DNA of 64,000 bases, taken from NCBI RefSeq assembly GCF_032362555.1, contig NC_083525.1, positions 4,387,501 to 4,451,500 on the forward strand. Reading direction: 5' to 3'. A model generated the notes under the pieces. That model ran no database searches and had not been told where the DNA came from. It saw nothing but the letters and a program-made list of their open reading frames with translations. A program made the position numbers and the translations under genes. Shown here one piece after another: positions 49,335-61,800 of the stretch. This DNA is from Amyelois transitella. Taxonomy: Eukaryota > Arthropoda > Insecta > Lepidoptera > Pyralidae. Numbering within the stretch: position 1 is the stretch's first letter; each line of letters starts with the position of its first letter.

Positions 49335-52300
49335 ATGTTTGTTGTTGGAGTATCTTTGATGGTGATGACAGGCCTTATTTCTGGGATGGATTCAGGATAT
49401 GATGGTAAGGCTTAAAGTGTACATAAAGTACTTAGCATTACCAGGTTTTGCTCTCGTAAGAATTATAAAAATAGCCAACCTATGGCTTTTGTACAGTGTG
49501 TTATAAAATTTTTGATGACACCTAGAGGAAAAAGTTAAAAATTATGATTAACATATTAATTAATACAAGCAATTAATTGAGCTTTGTTTCCGTTACAACG
49601 TAAACGCTCTTGTTATCTACATACATCCCAGGGGCTTAATACCACAGAGCAGTGCAAGCTGTCCATGAGCACGAGAATTTTTTGATTACAATACAAGACA
49701 AATTATCTTTATTTGTCATAACGATGTAACATAAGTATAGCTTATATAACAACTAAGTATAACAACAACTTCTCTCCAAGTCATACATATGGTATGTTTG
49801 CTTTGTAGTTTCTACGTGCCTTAATAGCAATTGAAGAAAAATATCCCAAAAAATCTACTCGTATTAACACAATAAAACTTTTAACAGGTTTCATCCACCC
49901 AAAGCACCGGTTTCCATTCTACACCAAGGCAGATTGGGGAGCATTGCCGGCCACTGACGTATACCCCCTCAAGACACCAGTTCCGTATGTCGTCATCCAC
50001 CATACTTACATCCCAGGAGCCTGTAACTCCACGGAGCAGTGCAAGCAGTCTATGAGATCCATGCAGAACTACCACCAAAGTCTTGACTGGGGTGATATTG
50101 GATATAAGTAAGTATGCTATAATTTCTTAATGTAGATTGACTGTTGAATTCTTTCTAAAATTTATAATTTTAGCAATAATAATCAGCAAAATGTAGTAGG
50201 TTTCAATCCAATAATTCTCCTTAGCTGAGCGTACTTGAAGTTGTGTAATTTCTCCTTACTTTTACTCACTTATCTTCTATATAACAATCGTGACAAATTT
50301 CAATAACAGTTTTCCTGATCGTGCTTTAGTATTGACGCTGATATCTTCTACAGTCATAACTGAGTGTATGCCAAATTTCTGCGGAATTCGTTCAATGGTC
50401 ATGACTTTTCGTTGATATACAGAGCATCAATCGGCAACAGGATCGTATCGGGCCATGAAATTGAACAACTTTCCTCAAGAAGCCGAAATAAATATTTTAT
50501 CTATAATATAAATATGAATCGCCAAATGTGTTGGTAAGCGCATAACTCAAGAACGCCTGGACCAATTTGGCCAATTCTTTTTTTTTAATATTCGTCGAAG
50601 CTCAAGGAAGGTTTTTACGGCGAAAAAATACCAAATAATTGCCTGAAAAGCCTTAAAAACAGTCCTTTTCTTTATCCCATACAAACGTTTTCTAACTAAT
50701 ACGTACAGTCAATTTGAGCTTTATTGCTAATGTATAAAGTTCACAGTCTAAGCAATGTAGGTCTAATAGATAGGAACAAAAACTGTCACATTACAAATCT
50801 TTTTGACAGAACGAAGTCTGTCGGGTGCGCTAGTTTATCATACAAATAACTTGATAAATTTCCAATAGGAGTAAAAATTTTTTTGGCGATTTAGTCCATT
50901 TTCCTTGACGGAAATTGTTCAGTTTCATGGGTTGGTTCCATTCTGTACGGGTTATAACCCCCACCGTTTCACATTGCATTAATTATTCGTTAGTTATTTG
51001 CGACAATACCATTACCCATCATCTGAACACGTGTAAAATTATCGCATGTAATTGTAAAAACAAATAACAGTACCAATTGATAAATTGAGATCTTGGACAA
51101 TACGGTATGAGTCACCCATTGAATAAGATAGTGATATTGATGAGTTGCTACTATCTGCTACACGAGGTCTAAGTGGCGTAAATTGTATGAATAACACACT
51201 CGTAATATATAAAATAATTATTCATTGTTTTGTCTATAACAATAACGTACATGTATATTTTAAGTAATGTGAACATTTGTTAGTTTTTCCAGTTTTATCT
51301 CAACCGAATTATATAAATCTTTTTTCCGATTTACTTTTGGAAAAACAAAATTTATAAAGTTTTGGAGTTATAATTAATGTTTTAAATAATGATGAGTGGA
51401 TTTTGATGTAAATCTTCTAAAGGAGATTCACTGCATTTTTATAAATCATTAAAAATTTATTTAAATAAAACTATTACCTAATATAATAAATAACTACTAT
51501 TAGAAATATGAAAATGTGTTTATCTGTCCGATATACACGAAATTTCCATCAAATTTTACAGACATATAGTGTGAAGTATGGAGAAGGATATAGCGCACAT
51601 TTTTTAGGCGGGCGGAGCCGCGTGCGAATGCTAGTTTGTACCAAAATCGATTGTGAAGCTGTAGGAAGCGGTGAAACGTAAAGGTGTTCCTAATCAGATA
51701 TTTAAATACTAATGCAAATGTTCGGCCATGTTATGCTAACGACCTTCTGGGGAACAACCTACAACGGTCATTTTTATACTGCCATGGTATAAAAAGTTGT
51801 AATTGGACGAACATCCGGTTTTGACGATGTAATCATAATAAATAGCAAAATAAGAGGTGACGGTAATTGGCAGTCTTTGTGGTTATGATTTAAAGTGACA
51901 AGGTCGATCCAGGGGAGCATGTTGGTTGTTATTTACCATATTGAATTGTATCGTATGGGCACTTTCTACTTTCTTTTTTTTATCGCTAACAAAAAGAAAA
52001 AAGCTCCATGTGTTTGTCTCCATCTATCCATACCAATGCATTTTTGGCATTGCGGCAAATTGTTTTGTATAATAATAAATAAATGTCCTCCTAATGCGCT
52101 CCCATGTAATAATTATTTAATAACATTATATCCACTGCGCTGTTGACAGAGCCAACAATCTTGAAAAGACTGATAGACCACGTTCAGCTGTTTAACATAA
52201 TGATATAATTGAGATTCAAATAGTGACAGGTTGCTAGCCCGTCGCCTAAAACAAGAATCCCAAGTTTAAAAGCCTACGAGTAGTATTTTTTTTTTAATTA

Positions 52301-53297
52301 TTTTAATGTTAAGCTTTATTTTTAATTCGTATTGTCATGTAGCTTCGCTGTAGGCGGTGACGGTGGAGCGTACGAGGGTCGAGGCTGGGATACGCTTGGC
52401 ATCCACACCGGCAAGGCTAACAATTACAGCATCGGCATATGTCTTATAGGAGACTTCAGGAGTAAGGCTTTTGTTTATCCTGTTCTTCTTTCTGGTTTCT
52501 ACACATGGGGTACTCATTTCACCATAATCATGCGTTGTCTTAGCCAGATATTTACACGAAGCTATTCTCATCTGAGGTTCGCAACCTTTCCTGGGGGAAC
52601 ATAACCTTTATCGGATCATGGAAAAAGCTGCATGAAACTAATATTTCTATCTTTAATCGACTTTAACGATGAAACTTAATTGTATTTTACGACAAATGGA
52701 AATGGAAGATTAAGAAATTCCGTAGATAAATGGCATATATAATGTGAAGCGTAAATGGTAAATAAGATTAGGATTAACTTCTCTTGGATTAATCCAATTT
52801 TATTATGCAGGAAACCAGAGTTAACCTTTTCCCACTATTCCCGTGAGATGATAGTGTATGCAAAATACGGTAAAAAATAATTAATGAGAACTTCCTCCTT
52901 TTTTGAAGTCTGTCGAAAATTGTTTAGGAATTTGTTTTATAAGGAAGTCATAAGGATATCAGGAACAAGGAAGGAAATCAACTTCCAACTATTATTGCAT
53001 GAAGGATACTTTTGTAGTAATGCATGCTTTAATATGAGCGAAGTCACAGGTGGAAGCTAGTTAATTAACGATGTATTTACTTCTGCAGCGGAACTGCCAC
53101 CTCCCCAGCAATTAATGACGACCAGAGCTCTCATCCGGGAAGGGGTCTCCAGGGGGAAAATCAGCCCGAACTACAAACTAGTGGGTCACAACCAGGTCAT
53201 GCAGACGGAGTGTCCTGGTGGCGCCCTCTACACTCACATACAGAAATGGAAGAATTACGTACCGGAGTTCGTTTTACCGAAAAAAATAAAAAAATAA
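49335..53297 (+). CDS. PGRP: Peptidoglycan recognition protein 2 (secreted, amidase-type)
   Basis: Exons 49335-49404, 49888-50107, 52343-52461, 53089-53297; 205 residues; introns of phase 1, 2, 1, as in its neighbours. A short signal peptide (MFVVGVSLMVMTGLISG) is followed by one PGRP domain: KADWGALP, YVVIHHTYIPGAC, DIGYNFAVGGDGGAYEGRGW, LGIHTG, SIGICLIGDF, LVGHNQVMQTECPG. Zinc ligands His, His and Cys and the Tyr are all kept, so amidase activity is likely. Differences from PGRP-1: GIH instead of GAH, Tyr before SIGI, and a basic tail ending LPKKIKK. A broken copy of part of its second exon lies in intron 1, and a family A repeat ends about 60 bases before exon 3. A poly(A) signal is at 53552. 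Confidence 0.93.
49616..49675 (+). pseudogene. Broken PGRP exon-2 fragment in PGRP-2 intron 1
   Basis: ACATCCCAGGGGCTT and AGAGCAGTGCAAG match the functional exon (ACATCCCAGGAGCCTG, GGAGCAGTGCAAG; 50007-50070). The spacing differs by 2 bases, giving a frameshift and an in-frame TAA. The match fades at both ends. It is a remnant of a further PGRP copy or a partial exon duplication. Confidence 0.75.
50450..50840. repeat. Probable retroelement tail in PGRP-2 intron 2
   Basis: Contains CTCAAGAACGCCTGGACC, a CGAAGCTCAAGGAAGG block and ends CGAAGTCTGTCGGGTGCGCTAG, the style of common insect dispersed repeats. Another tail (GGCGGAGCCGCGTGCGAATG) lies near 51600 in the same intron. No coding capacity seen. 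Confidence 0.4.
52137..52283 (-). repeat. Family A repeat abutting PGRP-2 exon 3
   Basis: GACAGAGCCAACAATCTTG, CAGGTTGCTAGCCCGTCGCC and AAGAATCCCAAGTTT in reverse order. It ends 60 bases before the exon 3 acceptor. Confidence 0.7.
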
Positions 53298-53551
53298 ACT
53301 CATTATGTAATAAGAAAAAGGAAGATTTATAAAATATTTAGAGATGTCTAATATTATTTTATTAATTAGTAAAAAAGTACTATATTGATAAGAGGTGTTT
53401 TAATTTGTCACACTGTTTAACGACAAAGGTCTGTTTAACGATAATGTACCTATTATGTAGAATCTTAAGATATTAGTTATAGAGTTTTTTTTTAATTTTT
53501 AAGTTATATTATTCCTCGAATGTGTATAAATCTTTTTTAACCTTTGAATTA

Positions 53552-53557
53552 AATAAA
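53552..53557 (+). terminator. Poly(A) signal of PGRP-2
   Basis: AATAAA 255 bases past the stop codon. Confidence 0.45.
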
Positions 53558-54159
53558 TATTTCTGAACTCATTAAACAACTGTTTCATTTACTTATTTAA
53601 ATATTAATCACTTTTCCTAAGAAATTCCTAACTCTCATAAATTTCAATACCTATGACTATATCGATAGGAAGCATCTGATCAAAAAGAACTGACCTGTCC
53701 AGATGAAGGAAATAAAACGACTTAAAGTAAGTAAGTTATGAAAATAATAATTAGATTAAAGCTTTTCAAAAAAAAAAAACTAGGCTATAATTAAAAAAGT
53801 AGACGACCGCGGGCAGAGTAAATGAGTTTCTGTGATATGTACTTAAATGACATTATTACAAGTTAGTCAAATGTTACATTGTAATTGGTTTATGGAATAT
53901 ACATTCTTACATACTTCACTCAGTAAGCGCGTAGAGAGCAAGTCGATTCTGAAACTACGAGTATTCACCCACAGTTGATTCATCATTGGCTTGAGCTTGG
54001 CACAGGAACCTCTTAATGAATTGTAGTTTGATTTGAACCTAAATCAAAATTCAGTACACTCTGTACATGAATCTTTTTACAATTGGCAATCCATAATATA
54101 TGTAGGTATATATATTTTTTTTTTTATTAAAATGTCATATAAATGTATTAATCTGAACA

Positions 54160-54310
54160 ATGTATACTCTCGTCCACATTCTATTCTAAGTTTGGATATT
54201 TCTGAAGTTCACGTTGTTGAAGAAAATGCTGCAGTGCAGTTTGCACTGACGCCTTGGAAGCGGCAGTAAACTTAGTTTTAAGTAATTTATTTGACGTCAA
54301 AGTTTTGACA
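54160..54310 (+). repeat. Family E repeat fragment
   Basis: CTCGTCCACATTCTATT, GTTGTTGAAGAAAATGCTGC, CTTGGAAGCGGCAG and TTATTTGACGTCAAAG. It overlaps in content with 20150-20275 and links that fragment to the tail type at 48533. Confidence 0.55.
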
Positions 54311-56453
54311 ATTATTAAGCGATAAATAAGCGTGAATAAAAAAATAATAATTTGAGTTAACCCATGAAGGATTCGGCGACACAATGTATTGCCCTCTGGC
54401 GTTCAGCTGGGAGAATTTCTATTTTCAGGACATTCGTTGAAATGATGATCTCCTAATTTTTCAATTGTACAAAGATGGCAAGTTCTTTCGTTTAATCGTT
54501 TGTAGGAAAACAGTTTCAGATTTCAATAAAGTAAGTGAACGTCGGTTCTCGTAAAACGATGAATCAAACTTGTAAAACCAATTACGATAAACACGATGCC
54601 GATTATGATTGAGCGCATAATTAGAACTTTTTAATTGATTTCACATATACATACGGATTTTTATTGAATTTATTTTCATTGAATTAATGTGTTTCATGCA
54701 TGTGCATTGTGCATGTGGACATTGAGTGGAATGTATAGAACATTTAAAAAATTTCGATCTAAAAAATTAAGGTCCTAAACCAATCTTGCTTAGTTAGAAT
54801 TCCTAAAAAACGGAACTTATAAATAATTCATATATGTTGCATGACTCATAAAATGCGTATCAATACAGAGTTGGCGCAAATAAATCTCTCCTATCAATGT
54901 TAAATTAATTCTGAAAAAAGTCTTGTCAGCGGATGTGTAGAAGTGATTTATTTTCTTCGTCACGTTCTTATTGACCCGCGGCCCTCAGGGGATTTACCAC
55001 GACAGAAAAACAAGTATATAACGTAGTATAATACAAAACCAAGCAGCCATAGTGAAGGTAGCGCCTCCGCGAAGTGTTCTGGTTTTGGCATCACATTAAT
55101 CTCAGTGTGTGGTTTTAATTTTGGTGAAATCTATTATAATTAATGTAAAAGGACTTTCATAATAATGCAAGTATCTTCACCATTTACTACGTACTATAAG
55201 GAGTAACTTAACTTCATTAAAATTAAAGTATTTTTAAAAGGCTTTCCAAGATTTATCGCAGATCTTCGGCGTTTAAAAAATATTTAAATGTGTATTATCA
55301 GAAGTAAGGTAGGTATGAAATAAGAAAACTCGGTCAAAATTAAGTTCGGTCGATATTTATTCGAGTGTTGTCATAGAACTGTTAAAACTAAAAATAAAGT
55401 TTGATCGAATGAGATGCAAACTATTTAGTAAAAATTTAAAAATACTTTAAAATAGTCGGTGAATCCGTTTGGCTTGATCAAGCAGTACATACTAAATACA
55501 GATTTACTTTAAAGAATAACTTTTTAATATTATCATTAGTATTATTATAGAATTACCTAGAATACATAAGAAAAATCAATGGCGTACTAGAGGTACCTAT
55601 GTATATCTGGTTAACTTAATATCGACGTATTGGAAACAGGAAAATCCCTTTAGAAGTTGAGATTTCGGTAAATTGTATGACTGTTGTTCCAGGAAGCATT
55701 ATGATAGGTTCGTAGTCATAGTAGTATTGTTATGTAAAAATAAAAATAATTTTAATGCTCACAATACTAGTGAGGTCAACCAATTATGTGCATTATGTTC
55801 CTATACTTGGCCGTTGTCCTTCATAGTCTACATTCTTACTTATGTCACCGTTAAGTCACAAGGTATCCGTATATTTTACCTTTAAACTAAAAGGTTCGTT
55901 TTTGGTCTTTTATAAATTTATTATTTAATAAATGAGAGACTAAATATTTAAGATGTGTTATTAGTCGTTATAAGCTGTGGCTGTGAACCAACAGATGTTT
56001 GTATTTTTTAATTTCTTACTAAAATTATTTTAATAATTTATGCGTAGTGCATATAAAAATACCTATCAAAATATACTAAATATATGACACATTATTAAGC
56101 TTATCACGCAGTCCAGACAAAGCCATTTCTAAAAAATAGGTAAGCATACATGTGACTTTACCCATAGAAACCTAAATATTCATTATTCAGATAGGTGATT
56201 AACGTCTTACATACACATGTGTCAATAAAGTTAGTAGGTTTACTTACATTAGTTTCAATAACATTTTTAGAGAAAACACGATTAATTATGACGTACTTAT
56301 TACGTTTTATTCGATACTATCAATGAGTATGAAGATAAAGGGGTTTAAAGCTATCTACGCACGTTGTCGATAAAGCGTAATTCATCAGTATCATTTCTGT
56401 ATTGTTGCAGATTGTGTGTTCCACGTTAATATATAAAGTGTGGTGTGAAAAAT

Positions 56454-58765
56454 ATGATAGTTGCTTTTATGATGGCTGTACTTGGAGTGGTTGAAAGGGG
56501 GGTAGCATTGCCGACCGGCGATTTATGTGAAAGTAAGTAATTTTTTTTATATCTGTGATATATACAGAATAACGGTAAATTTTATCTGTGTACTAATTTC
56601 ATCAAAATCGGTTCAGTAGTTTTTGAGTTCATTCATTACGAATATACAAAAATACAAATATTTTCTCTTTATTATTAATGCGGATGTGGATTTGTCGCTA
56701 GATATTTCATTATTAGTTGTTCATAATTCCTGAATTGTTTCACTTTGACATAATGAAGCATATGGAGCAAGTTTACGTGCTATGAGGTACTTCAATTTTT
56801 TAACAGAGATTCTTATTGATAATGTCGTTTAACATTATTATATATATGTAGGTATGTATTTAATATATATATATATATAATTATCTTGTCTTCACCCTTG
56901 CGGACACGTAGTAGTCAGGTCGTAGAAGTACAGTCGCAAATACACTCAATAGCCACATGCAACTAGATGGCTTACGCTGTTGTGTTCTAGTTTAATTTTT
57001 GTAAATAGTATAGCAATGAGTAAAAGCTTAAATATAATATGTATAACATTTCTTGTATTTTTTTAAATTAAATAAAGTATTTATAATTTTATAAAGTTCT
57101 CTGAGTATCATCCTTCACCAAATGAAAACTCACAAATATGAGAAACATCAAAAACAATTATTTGGTTTCGGAATAGCAATCGCAAACAACAAAGTATTAT
57201 CTAACTATTCTCGATAAGAAGCATAGAAATTTGACCCGTTAATCGGTACTGACAATTAATATGACCCTTGAATATAGATAAATTGAACATGAATGACAAA
57301 AATAGTAATAATGCATATATATCTCTAGGTTGCGAAGAAAATGAACTTCCCACTTACAATTTCCCCTACATGAGTAGAGGAGAGTGGGGTGCCAGACAAT
57401 CGGCGCAAGATGTTCTTCCACTTAACTATACTGTGCCCTACGTAGTCATACACCACTCTTACATACCGCCAGCGTGCTATGACAATGAGAAGTGTGTTCA
57501 TGCTATGAAGGCGATGCAAGATATGCACATAGACAAGAATAAGTGGTGGGATATTGGGTATCAGTGAGTATATTATCATCCTATTAAACTTGTACTTTCT
57601 TTTTGTGCTGTCCTGCATATACCTTCAGAGATTTGAGATTTGGCCCGGTGGACGCCTTAAGAGGAATAGAAAACTGTGATATTACTATGTCAATATGTGT
57701 AGAAATCTAAGTTGATCAGTTTTAGATGCTATTAACGTTCGGGCGAACCTATAAAATTTGTCATATCAATGAAGTTAAAAACATAAGACTAACAATCAAA
57801 ATAATACCTTTACTAAATAGTACAAAAAGTTTGAAAAATAATATTGATATTTTTCGTTTAGTTTCGCCGTCGGCAGCAACGGCGTGGCATACGAAGGACG
57901 CGGATGGGGGAAGCTGGGTGCGCACGCGCTGCACTTCAACAGCGTGTCTGTGGGCATCTGCCTCATAGGTGATTGGACCCGTGAGTATTTCATCGTGACC
58001 ACAAATAAATTGTTTTGTTTGTCATGCTACTTATAACATACAAATACATATCGTGAAGACTTTAGAAGATACGTTAGTTGGTTTAATCCTCAAAGATTAA
58101 ACTACTTTATTTTTCTAATAATGCATTCTTAACACTGATAATAGAGTACTTTGGTGTCCTACAACTATTACTAGTGCGAAAGTTTGTGTGAAACGTGAGA
58201 AACGTATGTAGAGAACACGAAATCGAATAAAGATGATAAGGCATGTGGATAAAGCAATCGCTTTTTTCACATTCATCAATATTCTTTAATATTAGAAAAG
58301 GGGTTAGTCACATAGTGAGTAAGTCCCTAGGTAAGGTTAAAAAACAAAAAAAAAAACATACAGGATTCAAGTAATTACATTCAGATAATTATGTCGGGGA
58401 CTTCTCGACGGTTTATAGTACTTTTCTTCTGACTATTCCAAGAAGTACCCCGACTTAAATATGTCTAGAAAAAGAATTATAAATAATTATTTCCTCCAGA
58501 ATCCCTGCCTACATCAAAACAAATCAAGACTGCGAAAGCTTTGATTCATGCTGGAATACAATTGGGGTACATCAAACCGGACTACAAATTGGTGGGTCAC
58601 AGACAAGTCCGTGACACCCAATGTCCGGGAGACGCGCTTTATAGAGAAATCCAATCCTGGCCCCACTACGCTCCTTTCCCCCGGTCACATAAGGACTTAT
58701 TGGATGTTGAAGAACTATCGGAGGACGTTAAGGAATTAATTAGACAAAGTAGTGAGAAACAGTAG
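56454..58765 (+). CDS. PGRP: Peptidoglycan recognition protein 3 (secreted, amidase-type)
   Basis: Exons 56454-56532, 57329-57563, 57862-57980, 58500-58765; 232 residues; the same intron phases 1, 2, 1, and a third exon of the same 119 bases as in both neighbours. The signal peptide is MIVAFMMAVLGVVERGVA. PGRP domain: SRGEWGARQS, YVVIHHSYIPPAC, WWDIGYHFAVGSNGVAYEGRGW, LGAHALHFN, SVGICLIGDW, LVGHRQVRDTQCPG. Zinc ligands His, His and Cys and the Tyr are present. GYN has become GYH, and the residue before SVGI is Val. The last exon is longer and adds a charged, mostly acidic tail of about 35 residues (DLLDVEELSEDVKELIRQ) not found in the other two. Poly(A) signal at 59303. Confidence 0.93.
56560..56700. 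repeat. Retroelement tail in PGRP-3 intron 1
   Basis: TTCATCAAAATCGGTTCAG, TAGTTTTTGAGTTCATTC: the familiar 3' end of insect CR1/RTE-type or SINE elements. A similar stretch is at 47380-47440 in PGRP-1. Confidence 0.5.
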
Positions 58766-59302
58766 CTTTATTTTGATAGAAATAGGTGGTCCGAGGTCGA
58801 ATACCAGTCACGGTGGAAGCGTCGGGCAAGGCCTCCGGTCTCAGGCCCAAAGGACCCTGCAGTGTACCTATTTCATGCGGCTGAGATGTAGGAATGGTAA
58901 GCAATAGATGTGTATGACTGTGATGCTGTATGCCCATGTCTCAACCTCATGTCCTTTTGTACAATATGCCTCAAGATCTAAAGGAGTAAACAACCGCCCG
59001 ATAGCCGTGGCTTCTTTTTTGATAATACTTATGTATTTAGAAAATGATCTAGCCGTTTACGGCTCGAAAGATGAAAAGTGGATGCAAGTTCCTATCTCTG
59101 TTACTACCGAGAATCTAAAGATCTAACTAATAATAATAAGTAATATATATTTTAATCAACACGGGTTTAATTTATTTAATGGAGAGATAAAATTTAAATG
59201 GTTTTAATGTAAGTACATATGTGTAGATAATATAAATTAGCAAGTTATATTAGTTCAATTTTATTTATATTTAATTTAACAAGAAAAAAGGTTACTGTAC
59301 TT

Positions 59303-59308
59303 AATAAA
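59303..59308 (+). terminator. Poly(A) signal of PGRP-3
   Basis: AATAAA about 540 bases after the stop codon. Confidence 0.4.
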
Positions 59309-61731
59309 GTAGAAATATTAAGCCATAAATTGTTTTATTTCTTATATGATATTTTTTAATATTTTTTTTGTTTTGACAGAAAACTAGCTTGGATTTTAAA
59401 AAGACGACCACAATGTATAAACTAAATACAGGCATTATTCCTAAAATACGTATAGGAGGACAAATAAAACGTTACAATAAAATGGAAACATATTTAATGA
59501 CAAGATAATTTTCACAAAAATAATCGTTTGCTATATAAACCATTCTTAATTAGTTGTGTTATAGTTAAGTAACATTTACTAAGTAATAACATCAATTTTG
59601 TGGAAATTATTATTCCAACACACTTTGAATCATTACGTGGATAAAGGTAAAAAAAAATATATCTTTATTCCAACTAATACTATAAAAATTAAAATTACCT
59701 TTTGGGTACGGAACCTTAACGGAACCAAATTATAAACTTTTGCTGGAGTCCACCAAAAAATTATAAGTAGCATTGTAATAAAAGATTGTCATTTACATTG
59801 TGCTATTTATTTCTAGTTATAACAGTAATAGGTAATGTATTAGTTATTTCATTTAAGGCAATAGGGTTGGGAAATGGGAATATTCATAATTAGGTATTTT
59901 GTTTCATTCATAAGATTATGATAATGGACTATGAGTACTTAAACACCCAATAAATATAATTCGTAAAGTAAATTGCTATGGTCTGAACACAAACACACTT
60001 ACTATTGAATCGATTGATATATTCGGTTCCACGTAATGAAACAAATGTCAAGTCGATTTCAATAGGCTTTAACAAAATTTCGAATAAAAATGTCAGACAT
60101 AAGTAGGTAAACTAACATTCACTCACATCCTACGGGGACGCGTAATACATACAATATTTTTTATAATTTTGCATAAAACTGTACATTTAAAATATTATTA
60201 TACATATGTTTATTATTCCTTAATTTAACAAGTGCATAATATTAAAAATGGTCGTAACATAGATTCGTACAAACATTTATTTTTAAACATTTCATAATCT
60301 ATTTTTTTATATTATGTAAACTATTTGACACCAACTAGTGTTTTTAACACAATTCGGAGGTTTGTAAAGCTTGGCTTAGTTATTTTTGTCATAGGCCAGT
60401 GTTCATGGGTTAGAAATATAAGCGTAAGATAATCACATTAATTTACTTAAACTTTGTGGACATTGATACATAGTACTTCAGCGCATAAAGTCTGAAAGCC
60501 TACTCGTAATTTCACATAAGAGGATATATTTTGAATATTAATTCTATAAAGACAACAAGACAATATCAGAATATAGCTTTAAAGTAATAAATATGTAGAT
60601 ATAATATTAATTTTTCACTTGTATAAGAAACGACATAAAATACTCTTTAATTAGGTACTACCTTTATAAAATAATTGTCATTTTAATAGCTTTAAAAAAA
60701 ATATAGTACCCACGCCCTTTTAATTCGAATGAAAATTATTTTCAAATCAATACGATACTAGTTGATACAAAACTTTTCATGGAAGCGCGAAATATAAGTA
60801 AGTTACAGCTAACTTTATACTTAGAATACTTACTATAATGAGCAGAATGTTAAGAATGTGGTTTGGTGTGATTTCCTATTTATACATGACAAGTTATAAA
60901 TGTTTTTACCATGTAGGTACCTAAGTGTATTATTTCCTGTGTTTGTTGTAAAAAAAATATTTTTGGCCGCCAATAGTTATGGACTTAGCTACGTCATACC
61001 ACCTCTTACTTAATCTTACCATTATTTCGTAGTAACAGCAAAAATAAATTATTGTACCATCTCCTACGTCAATACAATAAAACTGAATAAAAATACTATA
61101 AATATTATTTTTTTAGAAATATTACTTTCGTACACTGCAATATCTGACAATCTATCTTCTTGAGATGCACACGCGTATCGCTTTCAAATTATATTTTGCC
61201 TATACAGCTAAGAGATAAAATAATATAATAAAATCCCTAAAAAAAAACAAACTAATGACGGTAGATTCAGTCGATGATATTGAATATATTTTTTCAATAA
61301 ATGTCTTCTTCTTCTTAAATGTAGCAAAATGTAAATATTTTTTTGTCTTATACAAATCGTTCCCGTTGAATTCATTGATTCGTATGGAATCGCAATATTT
61401 TTTCGTGTCTCACCAAATAATTATTACAGAATGAGAGATTGGTCCTAGAAACCTAAAAACAAATGTGCAGTAAATCAAAGAAACAATAAGACTATGATAA
61501 CTTTCAGGATATTCCTTTGGTTATTTTCTCATAAATTTAAGAACTGGCTTTTTTCATAAATTTCATACACGATATGAAAATAAAAAAGTACTTACTAATA
61601 GATACTCAGTATTAGTACTTTCTATATTAGGTATGTATACTATATATTTTCTTTTTCAAATAAATTTTTAAATGTAATAAAAGATATCTTTTCTTGAGTA
61701 AAAAAAATTAATATATAATAATTTAAAAAAT

Positions 61732-61800
61732 TTGTTACATTTTTAAAATTTATTGATCACTGTTTGATACATTGATCAATACATTTTAAAAATGTAACAA
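61732..61800. repeat. Inverted repeat, perfect 17-bp arms
   Basis: Arms 61732-61748 (TTGTTACATTTTTAAAA) and 61784-61800. The spacer holds TATTGATCAC and ATTGATCAAT, itself partly palindromic. Confidence 0.75.

Larger units (their letters stand above)
53298..56453. other. PGRP-2 / PGRP-3 intergenic spacer
   Basis: About 3.2 kb, AT-rich. It holds the PGRP-2 poly(A) signal (53552) and a family E fragment (54160-54310). Close to PGRP-3 there is an initiator-like TCAGT at 56385, 69 bases before the ATG. No coding exon recognised. Confidence 0.5.

Noticed and set aside
56840-56880. TATATA run in PGRP-3 intron 1 as a promoter
   Set aside because: Simple microsatellite with no initiator or exon at the right distance.
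58908-59126. 72-codon plus-strand open frame after PGRP-3
   Set aside because: It lies in the PGRP-3 3' UTR, shows no known domain and lacks a clear promoter or splice context. Conservation would be needed to revive it.
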